From Ehretia macrophylla (Eukaryota > Streptophyta > Magnoliopsida > Boraginales > Ehretiaceae): a DNA stretch of 64,000 bases. Position numbers and translations under genes: made by a program. The notes below the pieces were generated by a model. That model had not been told where the DNA came from, searched no databases, and was given only the letters and a program-made list of their open reading frames with translations. How positions within the stretch are numbered: the first letter of the stretch is position 1; each line of letters starts with the position of its first letter. The stretch is from NCBI GenBank assembly GCA_037974665.1, contig CM075770.1, positions 96,406,850 to 96,470,849 of the forward strand, given 5' to 3'. Below, piece by piece: positions 10,981 through 23,041 of the stretch.

Positions 10981-13379
10981 TGTAATACCCGAGCCCGACC
11001 ATGCATTTACAAGTATTTATTTATGTTTATTTCTTTCATTATTTTTGGAAATGTGTCTTGTGATTATTTGCCTACAATTAATCTATAGTTAATTGTCTTA
11101 CTATTTAAAAATCAATTGGTATTACGATTAATAGTAACCTATTATTAGGTGTTCTTATAACATGAATTAACATTAAACTTAAGGTCATTACAGGGATGTA
11201 AAGCCCATATCGTGATCAAGTAAAACTTTCCAACTGCTTACAATAGTATAGGTGATTTCCTTTAACTTTTCGGGCCATTTCGATTGTTTTTCTGAATTTA
11301 GGAATTTTTGGTTCAGAAAAGGGGTTTCACTTCGGGGCCAATTATAGGAAAATCGAAATCCCGCTGAGAAAAACGGGCATACGCCATTGGGTCTCTTTTA
11401 ACTTGTACTACATACCGGCGAAGTTTGACAAAATTGCATCCCGACCTAAAAATACGAAAATCGGGACACCTACACACGAAACGGGTAAAAAATGAAATAT
11501 TAGTGCCACTGCCGGAGAGTGACACGCGTCTCGGGACACGTGTCGTGCATGCGTGGACGTGCCACACATGCGTGACACGTGGAGGGACAAGTGTCCCACA
11601 CGTGGTCAACCATGACTGGTCGGCCAACGAGAGAGGGACACGTGTTCCCCCTTATGTCAGCCTTGAAAGCCTATATAAGGGGGTCACTTGACCCCTTGAA
11701 ATCAAACTGGCAGACAACTTTTCTCTGGCCCGATTCCACTAAATTATATCGATTCAGTTAGTTAACGTTCCAAAAGTTCTAAAACCGGTCCGAGTCTTCT
11801 CCAATTTTTGGCATTTTGGATTCTAAAGTGCGGCTTCAACTGGATAAATTAAGGTGAGGAGATTTTGATAAACTAGCATCTTTAGTATGTACATGTTTAT
11901 ATGATTATAATATGACTTGTTACATGTTTTAACTTGGGTATGTTAAATGTTTTTATTTGAATTAAATACTAAACTTTATATATGGTTATTGTTTCATTAT
12001 GATATGAAATATATCATATTTGTTAGTATTCATTAAAAGTTGACTTTAATAATGTATCGTTCCGAGGTTATTGGATAAGCCTTACTTAAGGTACTCAGTT
12101 AATCAGGATTTTAATTTATTTCACTAATTAACTAGGGTTTTCCTAAAGGTTAGCTATCTTGACATTTAAATTGTCAACTTGCATCAACTAAGTCTATCTT
12201 GATATTGAAACTATCTATCTATTAACAAATAAACTAGACATTTTAAGTGACAATAATGAGTAAAATTAGAAAGGCAAATTACTCAAAATTTTTTCAGTTA
12301 TGTACTATGGACTTACTTGCCTTACTTGAGTTATTTGACTTCCAGTAAGTATGTTTAACTGTTACGTGTGCTTGATCGGGGACAGCCTCTTTTGTTGATC
12401 CCATATTATTTGTTGTGTGTTATATGACTGCCTATGCATGCCTGTGTGTTACTTGGGGGTTGCAACCTCACGGACAATAGTTGGTACGAACGCCGGGCGG
12501 CATAGGGCTTGCCGGTGCTCCCGTACCTATCGTGGTCTTATTCCATCTCCCGTTTGGCAATCTCCACCCTCGGGGAGTTGGGTCGTAGATTTTGGATACA
12601 ATCTAGAGTATCCTCTTGGGAGAGATAAGAAGTTAGAATTGTGATCAAGGCTGGCCACCTCGTGATATGATCGACTTGTTCCTACTCTCGTTTGGTACCA
12701 CCTTCGGAGAGTAGTGTCTTATACTCACTTGGCATTCCACCCTCGGAGAGTAGGCTGATATGTGTTGTGGATATATGCCACTAAATGTAATTATTGCAAT
12801 ATAAATAGATTATCTATCTAGATATTATTATTACTGCTATTTGATATGTGACTTGAACGGGATAGAAATTTTTACTTGTTATATATATCTCACGTGGATA
12901 ATGTGTTATACTACTGTACGTGAATTGCATCATAATTTGCAAAAGAGACCGACCAAAAATGTTTTCAAAACTCTTCTATTGCATCCTCACTGAGCTTCCC
13001 CAGAACTCACCCTCTTTTCTCCCCCCAGTGTAGGTGCAGCTTAGCTTGAAATGGAAATTGACTTTGAATATTTACATGCTCGAAGCCTTTTGCTGTCATA
13101 GTTGGATCCAAGTTGTAAAAGTTAGAGTTTGTTGTATTAATTTCGGGTAAAAGGGTAGTTGTGCTGAAACCCTAATTGTTTAGTAGCAGGGTAGTTTATG
13201 TATCTCGGGTGATGATGTAACACCCTTGTACTTAATTCATTGTATTAAAGCTTATGATTAAATAGTTTTCGGTATTTTTTATCTCTTAAAGTTACCATTC
13301 ATTATTTACTTGAGACCCCAGAAACAGTAAACATAGACTTTGACCTAGTCTTGAGAAGGGTCTGGTTGGGGTCGTTACA
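10981..13379 (+). repeat. Gypsy-type solo LTR, family A (2.4 kb)
   Basis: Starts TGTAATACCCGAGCCCG and ends GGGGTCGTTACA; flanks CTGTG (10976-10980) and CTGCG (13380-13384) form a 5-bp target duplication with one difference. It has a G-box cluster and TATA box near 11537-11679 and a very long stretch downstream of the TATA. Two further copies of the family lie at 62313-63766 (minus) and from 63767 to the window end. No gag or pol is present. Long LTRs of this kind with TGTAAnACCC ends are typical of Tekay/Del chromoviruses; that lineage call is an inference. Confidence 0.8.
11537..11679 (+). promoter_or_regulatory. Four G-boxes plus TATA box in family A LTR
   Basis: Four perfect CACGTG palindromes at 11537-11542, 11576-11581, 11599-11604 and 11639-11644, followed by TATATAAG at 11672-11679. 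Further ACGT-core variants lie between them. CACGTG boxes are bound in plants by bZIP and bHLH factors such as those of abscisic-acid and light signalling. The spacing, all within 140 bases before the TATA, looks like a genuine promoter. Confidence 0.7.
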
Positions 13380-16300
13380 CTGCGTGGTACCGGCATAACT
13401 CTCTAATGCTGATGATAGACTCTTGTATATACAATAACCCTTTTTTCTACTACTGGTAGACTGTTGCATAGAAAGGCCGACAAAAGCAAGGCGTGCTTTT
13501 CAAGCGCTTAGCTTCTGTTAGCGGCGGGAAGGCAAGGCCATCTTGTTCAGCTGGAAGCCTAAGCCAAGAAGGTACGAATGAAGTGACAGGCTCCATAGGG
13601 GGCGGATTTCTTGTGCTAGTAATTTCGAACATCTCTCATCTTCTCTTAGCGTGCACAGTTTGCTTATATGCCACCTTAGGTGCCAATCTTTTGATTCACA
13701 TTCATGTGAAACCGTTGCAACCGATCCTGCATACAAATCATCCACCGCTTACAGTAATGGCACTAAGCCAAGGTTTCTATGGATTCAGTAGTGTCACCGG
13801 TCAATCCCTAGGACAGACACGAGTCCATCCTTAAAAGCCCTAAAAATTGGGTCCATGAAGCCTTAGATACTCCAAGTCAGAAAGGCAGCTAGTAATCAAG
13901 TCGAGTAAGATAGCTATTATTAAGTCGGGCAAGCTTTCGCTAATATTAATCAAATATGAAAAACTAAGGTTTCGCATAGAGATGATAGGCGCTTATCTAT
14001 CGTGGATCTTGATAGTCTTCCTTAAAACCGCTACCATTAATAAGGGTTATACCCCAACTTATTCTCGGCGAGGTTTTTTAGTAAAACCCTGATCTAGTAA
14101 AAAAAGAATATCTAAGACACAATCAGTAGGTAACCAACAACATAAAAGCAGTCTAGGTACATGATTACTTCATTTCCTTATAAATTGTCTTGATATGCTG
14201 CTAGACATCACTCAAGTCCTTTAAGGGTGCTTCAAAAATCGAGGAGAAATTCTTGAAACAAATCAAGAGTTTGATTGGCATTAAAGGTGTTTAATATTTT
14301 CTTAATACTGTTTGGCTATGAACCTAGAAAGTCACACCATATTAGCAAAGAAATTAAGTCTTGCTTGGACTAGAATCATCTTCTCTAAGAAATTATTAAG
14401 TGTTAATAATTTTAGTCTCAACCATTAAAAATTAATGGGGCAAATTTGTAAGCTTATCAAAGATTTAAGGTGCTTGGTACAATTAGATGAATTGTCACTT
14501 TATGTCTATTGGCTAGCAACATAGAGATGTGGCAAAATATTAACCAATACACACAAAGCTAGCAACCAATCTTAGCCATCCAAACATTTGATCCAAGGGT
14601 TGACAAGTCAACAATTGTATGTTATACTTAAAGGGTATAGAATTGGCCAACTTGTCTTGTGAAAGACATAAAGCAAAAGGAAAAAACTTGTGTGTCTATG
14701 AGCTAGCTTGGGTGGCCAAGCAAAGGAATAAGAAAGAAAAAGTTTTTTCTTCTTCTTCTTGCCTCATGTTGATATACAAATAAACACTTGGTATGCAAAA
14801 GTTTTTGCAAGAACATAAGAGTCAAGTTCATGCTTGTCTTTGCTTTTGTATCTTGGAAGATTTTGAGACTTAGAGAGAATAACTAAAATTAAAGTAGTTT
14901 AAGTAATCTTTCATAAGAGAAGAGTGCTTGTTCATACATCCTTCAAGGAGTTTGCTAGTACTACAACTCAAGGACGAGAAGAAAGCTTCTTCAACTTGCT
15001 AAGTGGACAATCTAGGACTTCTATATTTGTGGAAGGTTCAAGGGGTTCTCAACACGTCACCAAGCAATCCTTACCTTAGGTCTTCAAGAGGTATTCTTCT
15101 CATCTTGTTTTATCTTTGGTTTGAGATGTATATTGCATAAATATCAAGTGTTGGGATTGATTTACACATATGAATGTCTTATATGCTTTGAAAAATTATA
15201 TTTCATAGTTTCTTCCGCTGTGTATCTTGGATTCATTATGTGCAATCCCGAATATCAATCCTTTAGGAAGCCACAGCAGGTCAAGCATCCGAGGCTCCCA
15301 AGGAAGCTGCCTTTGCCACTACCACCTCCCAAACCTCAAATAGGCCGAGTAAAAGACCTTCTGAGGCTACAAGCGAGAAGGCCAGGTACCAAGCCAACCC
15401 TCCCTCCAAGGAGATAAGCCCAAGAGAACAAGAGAAGGGGAATAAGATTGCTACCAAGGCATCCACCCCAACTCGGAAGAGAACTTTCAAGGCCATCATC
15501 CTGCGTGAGACTGGAGCCACCGAGGTCGAACAGTCTTTTCCTCATAAGAAGAAATCAAGAAAATCAGCCGAGGACAAGGGGAAGTCGGTAACCCCCTTAG
15601 CTCAAGAAAAGACTTCAATTGCAGTTGCTACTCTTGCTGAGGTTAGGGTAGCTACATCCCAAATTCCTAGGCTGAGCTGATGGCCTGACAACCAACTATC
15701 AGATTAAATGCAACAGTCCTCAACACTAGTAAACTTCTATTGTCATCTTCTTTGCCACCTTGGTACTTTCATAATTTTTCATTTTATCCTTCTTGCGCTT
15801 TCAGGCAGATTCCCATACCCTAGCTCTCCCCAACTTCTTGGAGAAAATGTAGGCTTTCTACAATGAGATCGATACCCAATACTAGTATGTCAGAACTGAG
15901 GCCGCCTTTTATAAGCATGAGGCAAAGAAGAAGGTCGCAATAGACAAAACTGAGGTTAAGCACCTGAAGAAAAAGCTCGAGGAGGAGAAGGGGAAAAACC
16001 AACAACTTTAGGCCAGGTATTCTAAGCAACAAGAGCAGGAAAAGAGAACTATCGAGGAGTTGGAGCATGAGAAGGCGGCTAATACCAAAGTTGGAGATAA
16101 GCTTGAAAGCCTCAAGGCCAAGCTCGGCCCTAATGGTGAGAAGACTATTTAAGCCTTCAAGGACAACGAGGAGGGTGAAGACTACGTAACTGAATTCTCC
16201 ACGGATATTTTCAGCATGGCTTACGCTAAGGGGTACCTTAAGGGGCAACTCAAATTGAGAATTCTGGCAAAGACCATGCACCCCAACGCAAAGACCACAT

Positions 16301-16596
16301 TCATTGACATTGTAGAGCCACCCATAATAGACTTTTGGCAAATCCCCGATCTCAGCCTAGAGCTTAAAGCAGCCGCTAAAGAGATCAACAAGTCTTTGCT
16401 TTGAGAGAATGACGAGGAGGTCGGGGATAAGTTTCTATTGCAGGAGGAAGATCACAAAATGTAGACCATCCCTCTTTTTGGTGGTCATGACGATGATTCG
16501 AGCTTTACCCTTCCTCCTAAATCTTAGGATAGGCCTTTTTTGTTTTCATTGTAATATGGTCGACCTGGCCCGTCGGAGGTATTTTTTCTTTTCATC

Positions 16597-16602
16597 AATA
16601 AA
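16597..16602 (+). terminator. Poly(A) signal after the antisense gene of the Tat element
   Basis: AATAAA in the sense of the antisense gene, about 200 bases beyond the end of its recognisable coding part (near 16400) and before the integrase 3' end. Together with the TATA box at 7374 it outlines a separate transcription unit. A six-base motif alone is weak evidence; the position is what makes it notable. Confidence 0.4.
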
Positions 16603-17200
16603 AGATCTTTCCTTCATTCTTGTTTTACCCATGAAATTTTACGCAATTTAAGCGAGATCTTTTAGGTCGAGAATGAGAGAGCTTAATTACATTTAATTTC
16701 ATATAAATAATCAAAGACATCATAACTCACTGGAGAGCTCGGCTCATCTACCAATTAAACCCTAACTCCAAATTCTTTTAATTACTAAGTGCATTTTCAA
16801 TTGAAACCTCACATCGATTTTAGGGCCCGAGCTGACGTTTGTAGTTTAATATTAGGGTGTTTTTCATCACAGTTATCACTAATTTTTTTGGCACTGGTCG
16901 GCCATTTAATCCTCGTCAGGTTTTAAGTATGCTTTTATCATGACCTTACCTCAGTTTAGATTTTTGATTTGTTACACACGTATATTGGCACATTGTGGCC
17001 TTTTATACCTTTGTCAAGTTTGAGTGTGTACGCATCATGACCTCATTCTTGTTACAGGCTTTCTACTGGCTATTGCCAAGCTAAGTAATAAGAAAGATAG
17101 ACAGAGATTGCAAGAAAAAGGTTTATATTAACAAAATTCCTATCTAGTAAATTCATATATAATACCGCTTCTAAGTAATTTTCAGCTATTTCCCTATCTC
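16603..17200. other. Spacer between antisense gene and integrase of the Tat element
   Basis: Low-coding AT-rich stretch inside the Tat element, between the 3' ends of two convergent coding regions. It should hold the 3' untranslated parts of both. I see nothing else in it. Confidence 0.5.
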
Positions 17201-19083
17201 ATCCATTAAAAAGAATATTCTAGGTCAGATTTCTTTCACTAGTTGGTACGGACTTTCCCATGTTGGACTCAACTTGCCCTCGGAAGTCGGTTGAAAAATT
17301 GCCTTTTATAGGACTAAATCCTATTCTTTGATTAACTTGGGCTTGACTTGCTTTGCAAATGCTCTTTCCATGGCCCTCTTGCTAGCTAGCATTCTGACCT
17401 GAGCCTTTCCTCGTAATTCTTCAGCCAGGTCCAACTCTTCTAGGATCCTCGGTCTATTTATTTTTCTTGATGGAGTAGGGTCCTACAGGTAGGGGACTAA
17501 TAAAGAGTGTGAGTATTGAAAAAATATATATCTTTTGTGGGAATTCGGGGTAACCCGATCTCCACTGGCAGAACTACTTCTAGCCCAAAGGTCAGACTGA
17601 ATGGAGATTCTCCTATTGCTGAGTTGGGTGTTGTACGATGAGCCCACAAGAACTCGGGGAGCATATCCTCCTACTGGCTCTTTGTATCTCCTAACTTGGT
17701 TTTCAGTGCCTACAAAATAGATATATTAGTTACCTCGACCTAACCATTACACTGGATTGAGCAATAGACGAGAATCTAAGATTGATCCCGAGCTCAACAC
17801 ACTTTCCTCAGAAGTATGCACTATCAAATTGTTTCCCATGGTCCGTCACTATGACTTTGGGTACCTCAAATTGGCAAATAATGAACCTTCATACAAAGTT
17901 CTAGGCAGTCTTTTCGATGATTCGTATGACTGCCTCGACCTCGAGCCATTTTGTAAAGTAGTCCACTACTACAAATGCACGCTTCTTTTGCCCCACACTA
18001 TTTGTGAATGGCCTAATAACGTCCAAACCCCACTGGTAGAACAGCTATGGGCTCACCATTACCGTCAAATCTATCAAGGGCTTCCTCTGAACCCTAGCAA
18101 ACCTTTAGCAAGTATCATACTTCTTCACCAACTCTTTAGCATCATGCTCTAAAGTCGGCCAAAAATATCCCTGCCTCAAAGTTTTTCGAGCAAGGGCTTT
18201 GCCTCCGAAATGATTTCCACAAACTCCCTCATGGATTTCTCTCAATATGTAGTTCCCTTCCTCAGGTCCTACACATTTCAAAAGAGGCCAAGTATAAGAT
18301 CTCTTATACAACTACTCATTAATAATAACAAACCTTGAAGCCTGATGCTCTAATTTCTGAGTTGACTTCTCATCATCTGGGAACATTCCTCCCTCGAAGA
18401 AGTCTCGGATGGGTTGGGTCTAATCCGGACTTATACCAACCTCAGCTACCTTTTCCTTGCCCAGCTATATACTAGGGTAAGCAATCTCATCCACATATAC
18501 CAGGGTTGATCTATTTTCCCCCACTACCAACTTGGGCAAAGCATCAGTTTTCTCATTCTCTAACCTCAAAATCTACTGTATAGAGAATCGTTGAAACCCG
18601 GATACAAGTTCCTTTACCTTTCCAAGGTAGGCCAACATTACCGTATCTTTGGTCTTGAACTTTCCTAACACTTGGTTGGCCACCAGTTAAGAATCAGTAT
18701 AAACCTCCACAGCGTGTGCCCCAAGCTGATATGCAATTTTTAGCTTGGCCACTAGGGCTTCATACTATGGCTAATTGTTGAAGGCTAGGAAATAAAACTT
18801 CAAAGAATATTGATGTTCATGCCTCAAGGGTTCAAGAATTCCCACCCTAGCTCCACTTCTTGACTTTCCCGACACTCCATCCACCTCATTCTTCCAAATC
18901 TCCCCAGGATTATGCTCGACCCTTTTTGTACATTTTATGACGAAATCAGTGATAACCTGAGCTTTGATAGCTATCATGGGCTAATAGATCAAGTCAAATT
19001 AGCTCAACTCTACAGCCCACTTGAGTAATCTACCCGTGGCCTCAAGTCTGTGCATGATGGATTTAAGGGGTGCATCGGTCACA
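17200..19083 (-). pseudogene. Tat element pol, RNase H end and integrase
   Basis: Minus strand, read from high to low coordinates: an RNase H-type segment (about 18980-18700), the integrase zinc-binding region (about 18310-18105, with the YILREIHEGVCGNH and CDTC-like pattern) and the integrase core with VDYFTKW near 17960. These proteins remove the RNA template and insert the copy into the host genome. The reading frame is broken. It is cut from the rest of pol by the solo LTR at 19089-22729. Confidence 0.8.
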
Positions 19084-19088
19084 ACCTT

Positions 19089-22000
19089 TGTAATACCCTG
19101 ATCCCTCTCAAGACCGGAGCCCTGATCCAAAACCCGAGGTTACGAAAAAAAAAACAAGGAAAGATGGATAGAGTCTCCCGTGTTTATAGGACAATCCAAA
19201 CCTGTACAAGCAATTATAACTTCAAAACCAAAGTCCAACCTTCACCGTAAACCCCAACAACCATTAACATCACATACAACCAACTCCTCAAGGCAATCTG
19301 AGCCTTGGAACCCAACATTGAAAACATACTAGCATGCAAGGTCAAACCTATTGAATTTTTGTGTTTTAGAACCGCTTATCATATCACTCCAATCTTATCT
19401 ATTAAGTCCGCCAATCAACTTCATTTTCTCCAAGCAAGCATGCACGACTGTCAGACGATAAAATAGTTCATTATGCTATTTCAGGCCATCTACAACTATC
19501 AATACATTCGAGACTTTAAACTTACATTACAAGACCCCGTAATAAATCAAGTACAACAAGATCCAAAATATTTACATGTCAAATTTCTGTGATTCTAATC
19601 AAATTACAATTCACGAAAGCCAACATAATCAACCATGAAAACCCTCGAGCTTCCTCTTATCAACTTCTGAAGGTGCTGAACCTGAAAGGTTTTAGAAAGA
19701 GGTATGAGCATATAAAACATGTATGCCCAGTGAGGGAGGGAACATTTTCGAAACCATTCCATGCTATGCATATAAGCAAGCAGTAACCTGGATGACACAC
19801 AAGATTACAATACTAAAGAGTACACAAGGATATGAGTCCAAATAACATGCAAGCACACGAGACTGAATAGCACACTAGCATGCAAGTATACAACTCAAGA
19901 TAACACACAAGCACATGGGCTAGATAGTACACAAATACATGAACTATGAGGTACATAAGTCTAGTTAACACATAAGTATCATGTAAAGCATATAACCATG
20001 TTTCAAGTAACAAGATAACGAATAACAATTAATAATCGAGTATCATATATTTAAAAAGGATACGGTTCATCCTCTTGTCTTCAATCACGAACCACGAACC
20101 ATGATCTTCAAGCAAATGCCGGCAAACCCCTTATTCCTCCAAATAGGGTACTCCGGATGTACCCCTATCCTACGACCCATATCTCCCAAGGTAGGTCTGT
20201 ATGCCCCAACGAGATGAACCACGCCTCTGGGGTAATGGATTATACCTCAGCAAGACAAGGACTGGTAGCCGAGGGAGCACGGCAAGCCCGACGCTGCCCG
20301 TGTTACTCGATACTACCATGCTCGAATAGGTTGCATAACCCCGAGTCAAGTTAATGAGAGCCAAGATTTTCAAGTATTACATAAGAAGGACGAAAAAGTA
20401 GGCCGCCCTCATAAGTAGTTGCAATATAAGCATTATAACAATATAAGCAAAAGATAAGCATATTCACTCAATTCTTAATAAGGTACACATAAGTATAAGC
20501 AATTATATTAAACTTCACAATTTATGAACAATAAAATAAACAAATATGCACAAAAGAATCAAAACTCCCTCACATTTAATAAACCAAACTTGTAAGAATC
20601 TATCCAAGAACCCCTCCAATTCAACTCCAAAATATCAACACCTTCCAAATACCATTCAAGACTACTACCTAAACACAACAATTCCAAGCGACTTAAAGAT
20701 AACTCAACCACATTATTCACATACATGTTCAAGAATCAAGCAATTATAAATATTCCATGGCATTTAATTCCATAATAGTACTATCAATATAAACGAAAAA
20801 CAACATATTCCGACAATGTACTATGCAAGTGAACTAACCTAACACTTTAACAATTAGTTATGCCAATGCCAAATTTAGCTATTATACAATTCAATTCTTA
20901 GCAATAGAAATTATAGACAATTACTTATATAATTCATATTGTCACCTAGCCTAAGTAATTATACAAGTAACTTTAAAACATTTCTTGAATCTTGCCAAGG
21001 ACATTAACTACATTAACATTTAACGAGTTAAACTTCATAACTAATTCAACTTCATTTATATCACAAAGGAATATAAAATTAAGTGTTCAATCAAGACGAC
21101 TATAAACATGACCTAAGAATCATTATCATGCTTTTTCATCCAATTACCATTTATAACTCAATCAATAGACAAATATAGCAATTATAATAACTCAAATAGC
21201 TAATCATACAATAAGCTCAACCTATTCTCAAGAAATCCAACAATTCACTAACTTTACATTCTACTTAAATAACATACAATGTTTATTAGAATTCAAATCA
21301 TAGAAGAATATCACCTAGACTAGCCACTAAACAAAACTAGCCATTAAAAAGCTTAAGAAAACAAAAAGAAAAAGGCTATAACCAAAATGGCCCTTTGGCT
21401 GAAAATCCACATACACACAACACTAGAAATTTCTTTGAAATCTTACTCATAAGCTATGTATAGTGTGTTTAAGGCAAGGTTACACTTCATTCAAGCATTT
21501 TTACAAACATGTAGATTACAACTTAGCTTTAGGCTAACATAGCATTCTTCTAATCTTCCAAATACCATAAAACTTGCAAAATATATTAAACGAGAACATC
21601 TGTAGCATTATGATTACTAATTCAAAAGTTAGATATGTATAATAACTCAATTGATCAACTTTTTACTTAAGCTAAACTTTAAAGAAGCAAGAATATCAAC
21701 AATAATGTACAAGGAAGATGAAATCCCTCACCTCAATCATGAAAATCATGCAAGAATATAACCAAGAACCACTTCATTAGAACACAAAATAACTCTCATA
21801 TATATGCTAGCAAACTAGGCAACAAAACCGTACCATAAACCAATGCATATAAGTCAATACACAAAATCTGCTGGGCAATACACAAAGTCAGCCGGTTGAT
21901 ACACAAAACCAGTCGACCGATACACAAAATTAGTCGGCCGATACATAAAATCAGCCGGTCGGTCCACACTCAACTATGCAAATTTTACCTCTAGACTCCA

Positions 22001-22729
22001 TTTTTTTCTTTCTTCTTGCAATACATGAGTATACACACAATCTTCATTATACCACAACTCACATACCTCACTTAGCATCCTTATACATCCTTTAACATAT
22101 ACTACAACTTCTTAATTCATCAAGAATACCAAAAGCATGATAGGATAAGCCCTAGTTCTAACAACATGTAAAATGCCTAAATCATACACTAAACTCTTAT
22201 ATCATGCACCACAAGCAAGAAGATCAACATAAATGCACAAATAGGATGAACCTCTCACCTTTAGAAGCTAGAAAATGCAAGAAGATTGCTCAAGAACTCC
22301 TTCTTCTTCCTTCTTCCTTCTTCCTTCTTCCTTCTTTTTTTTCCTCTTTTTCCCTCTCTCTAATCGTGTGAATTTGTGTGTGTGTCTGATTGTATGTGTG
22401 TGTTTTGTGTGTTTTGTGTGCTTGTGTGTTTTATTTAATTCATGGTAGGTAAGATATTTAGTTTAAGCTTATTGACTATTTTGCCCCTTCAATTAATTGT
22501 TTATTTCTGGTTTGCCATTTAGTTGACTTCTAACTATTCTAGTTCACTAATGTTATAAGGTAGAATTTAATTATTGTCCACGATGGTGTAAAACATACAA
22601 GTAAATGTAATTGAGCATAAATGCAAGTTAAATAGGGCAAATGCGTGTAAATCAATAAATATACAATTTTATACAAACATATATATGCACATTAATAAAG
22701 TAATTATATGTTCGGGACGGGATGTCACA
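19089..22729 (-). repeat. Long solo LTR, family B (3.6 kb)
   Basis: Perfect 5-bp target duplication ACCTT at 19084-19088 and 22730-22734. On the minus strand it begins TGTGACATCCCGTCCCGAAC and ends GGGTATTACA, 3641 bases. No gag or pol domain is found. On the minus strand a CA-rich tract is followed by a GA-rich tract (about 22440-22290), then AAAGGTGAG; the LTRs at 23042 and 27484 have the same order. It sits in the RNase H region of the Tat element. A truncated relative is at 59716-60800. The length suggests the Tekay/Del type. Confidence 0.8.
21857..21961. repeat. 21-bp minisatellite, five units, in family B LTR
   Basis: Five consecutive 21-base units, each starting ATACACAAA (the last ATACATAAA) and ending in a variant of AGTCGGCCG / CAGCCGGTCG. 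The period is exact; the units differ by a few bases each, so it is not a very recent expansion. Confidence 0.9.
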
Positions 22730-22734
22730 ACCTT

Positions 22735-23041
22735 GATAGCATCCACATTAAAGTAAGGCTTTAATTTTCTCGAGGCTATAACCTAGGCCAAAGCAATTTT
22801 CTCAATAAATGAGTATCTGACTTTAGCACCCCTCAAAGTCTTACTCACATAGTATACTGGCTTCTGCTCCTTACCCTTTTCCCGGATCAAAGCTACTACC
22901 AAAGACATCCCCGAGCATGCCAAGTAAAATACAAGTTCTTCCCTCTCTTTAGGTCGAGAGAGTAGAGGCGGTGAGGTCAAGTAATTTTTCAAATTTTCAA
23001 ATGCCTTCTGATATTCCTCCATCCACTCAAAGTTCTTAGGG
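22735..23041 (-). pseudogene. Tat element pol, reverse transcriptase end and RNase H start
   Basis: A short island between two guests. The minus strand encodes the stretch with NFEWMEEYQKAFENLK, then LVFYLACSG and PVYYVSKTL, the connection and RNase H start typical of plant Gypsy pol. It joins by order and strand with the pol segments at 29964 and 19083. Confidence 0.85.

Larger units (their letters stand above)
10164..14127. other. Probable mitochondrial DNA insert (NUMT), itself split by a solo LTR
   Basis: The two parts, about 10164-10980 and 13380-14127, interrupt the solo LTR and match nothing else here. They are less AT-rich than their surroundings and have the look of plant mitochondrial intergenic DNA (for example AAGCAAGGCGTGCTTTTC near 13483 and AAGTCGGGCAAGC near 13924), with a 113-codon open frame at 13493-13834 lacking a recognisable domain. 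This is recognition by style, not by match. Alternatives are a worn unknown transposon or duplicated nuclear DNA. The outer edges are known only to within about 20 bases. Confidence 0.45.
9372..15265 (+). repeat. Copia-type solo LTR, split by a later insertion
   Basis: Two arms, 9372 to about 10163 and about 14128 to 15265, match the uninterrupted LTR at 47953-49849 (reverse orientation) in order. Shared blocks include ATGCCCTAATGCTATAA, TCCTTAGACTTGAGACAACA, CCTTGGCCAAGGT, CCTTTAAGGGTGCTTC and the end near CAATCCTTTA. Flanks GGAAA (9367-9371) and GGAAG (15266-15270) are a target duplication with one difference, so this is a solo LTR of about 1.9 kb left by recombination between two LTRs. It is inserted in the antisense gene of the Tat element. 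Confidence 0.8.
7560..16400 (+). pseudogene. Antisense gene of the Tat/Retand element (transposase_28-like)
   Basis: Between integrase and the 3' LTR, coding-like sequence runs on the strand opposite to gag-pol. It starts with MVSSGTESDS at 7560. Around 8640-9170 it resembles the 'putative gypsy-type transposon' domain found in many plant Tat elements (Pfam PF04195, from memory). A lysine- and proline-rich segment follows at about 15270-15670 and a coiled-coil-like segment rich in K, E and L at about 15930-16120; recognisable coding ends near 16400, followed by a poly(A) signal. The gene is broken and carries a MITE (7617-8124) and a large composite insertion (9372-15265). The role of this protein is unknown; the family is known to conserve it. 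Confidence 0.65.

Noticed and set aside
13493-13834. 113-codon open frame in the putative mitochondrial insert
   Set aside because: No domain recognised; kept only as part of the insert and not called a gene.
15820-16341. Minus-strand 173-codon open frame, leucine-rich
   Set aside because: It is the reverse of the K/E/L-rich coiled-coil-like part of the Tat antisense gene; leucines come from CTT/CTC complements of AAG/GAG codons.
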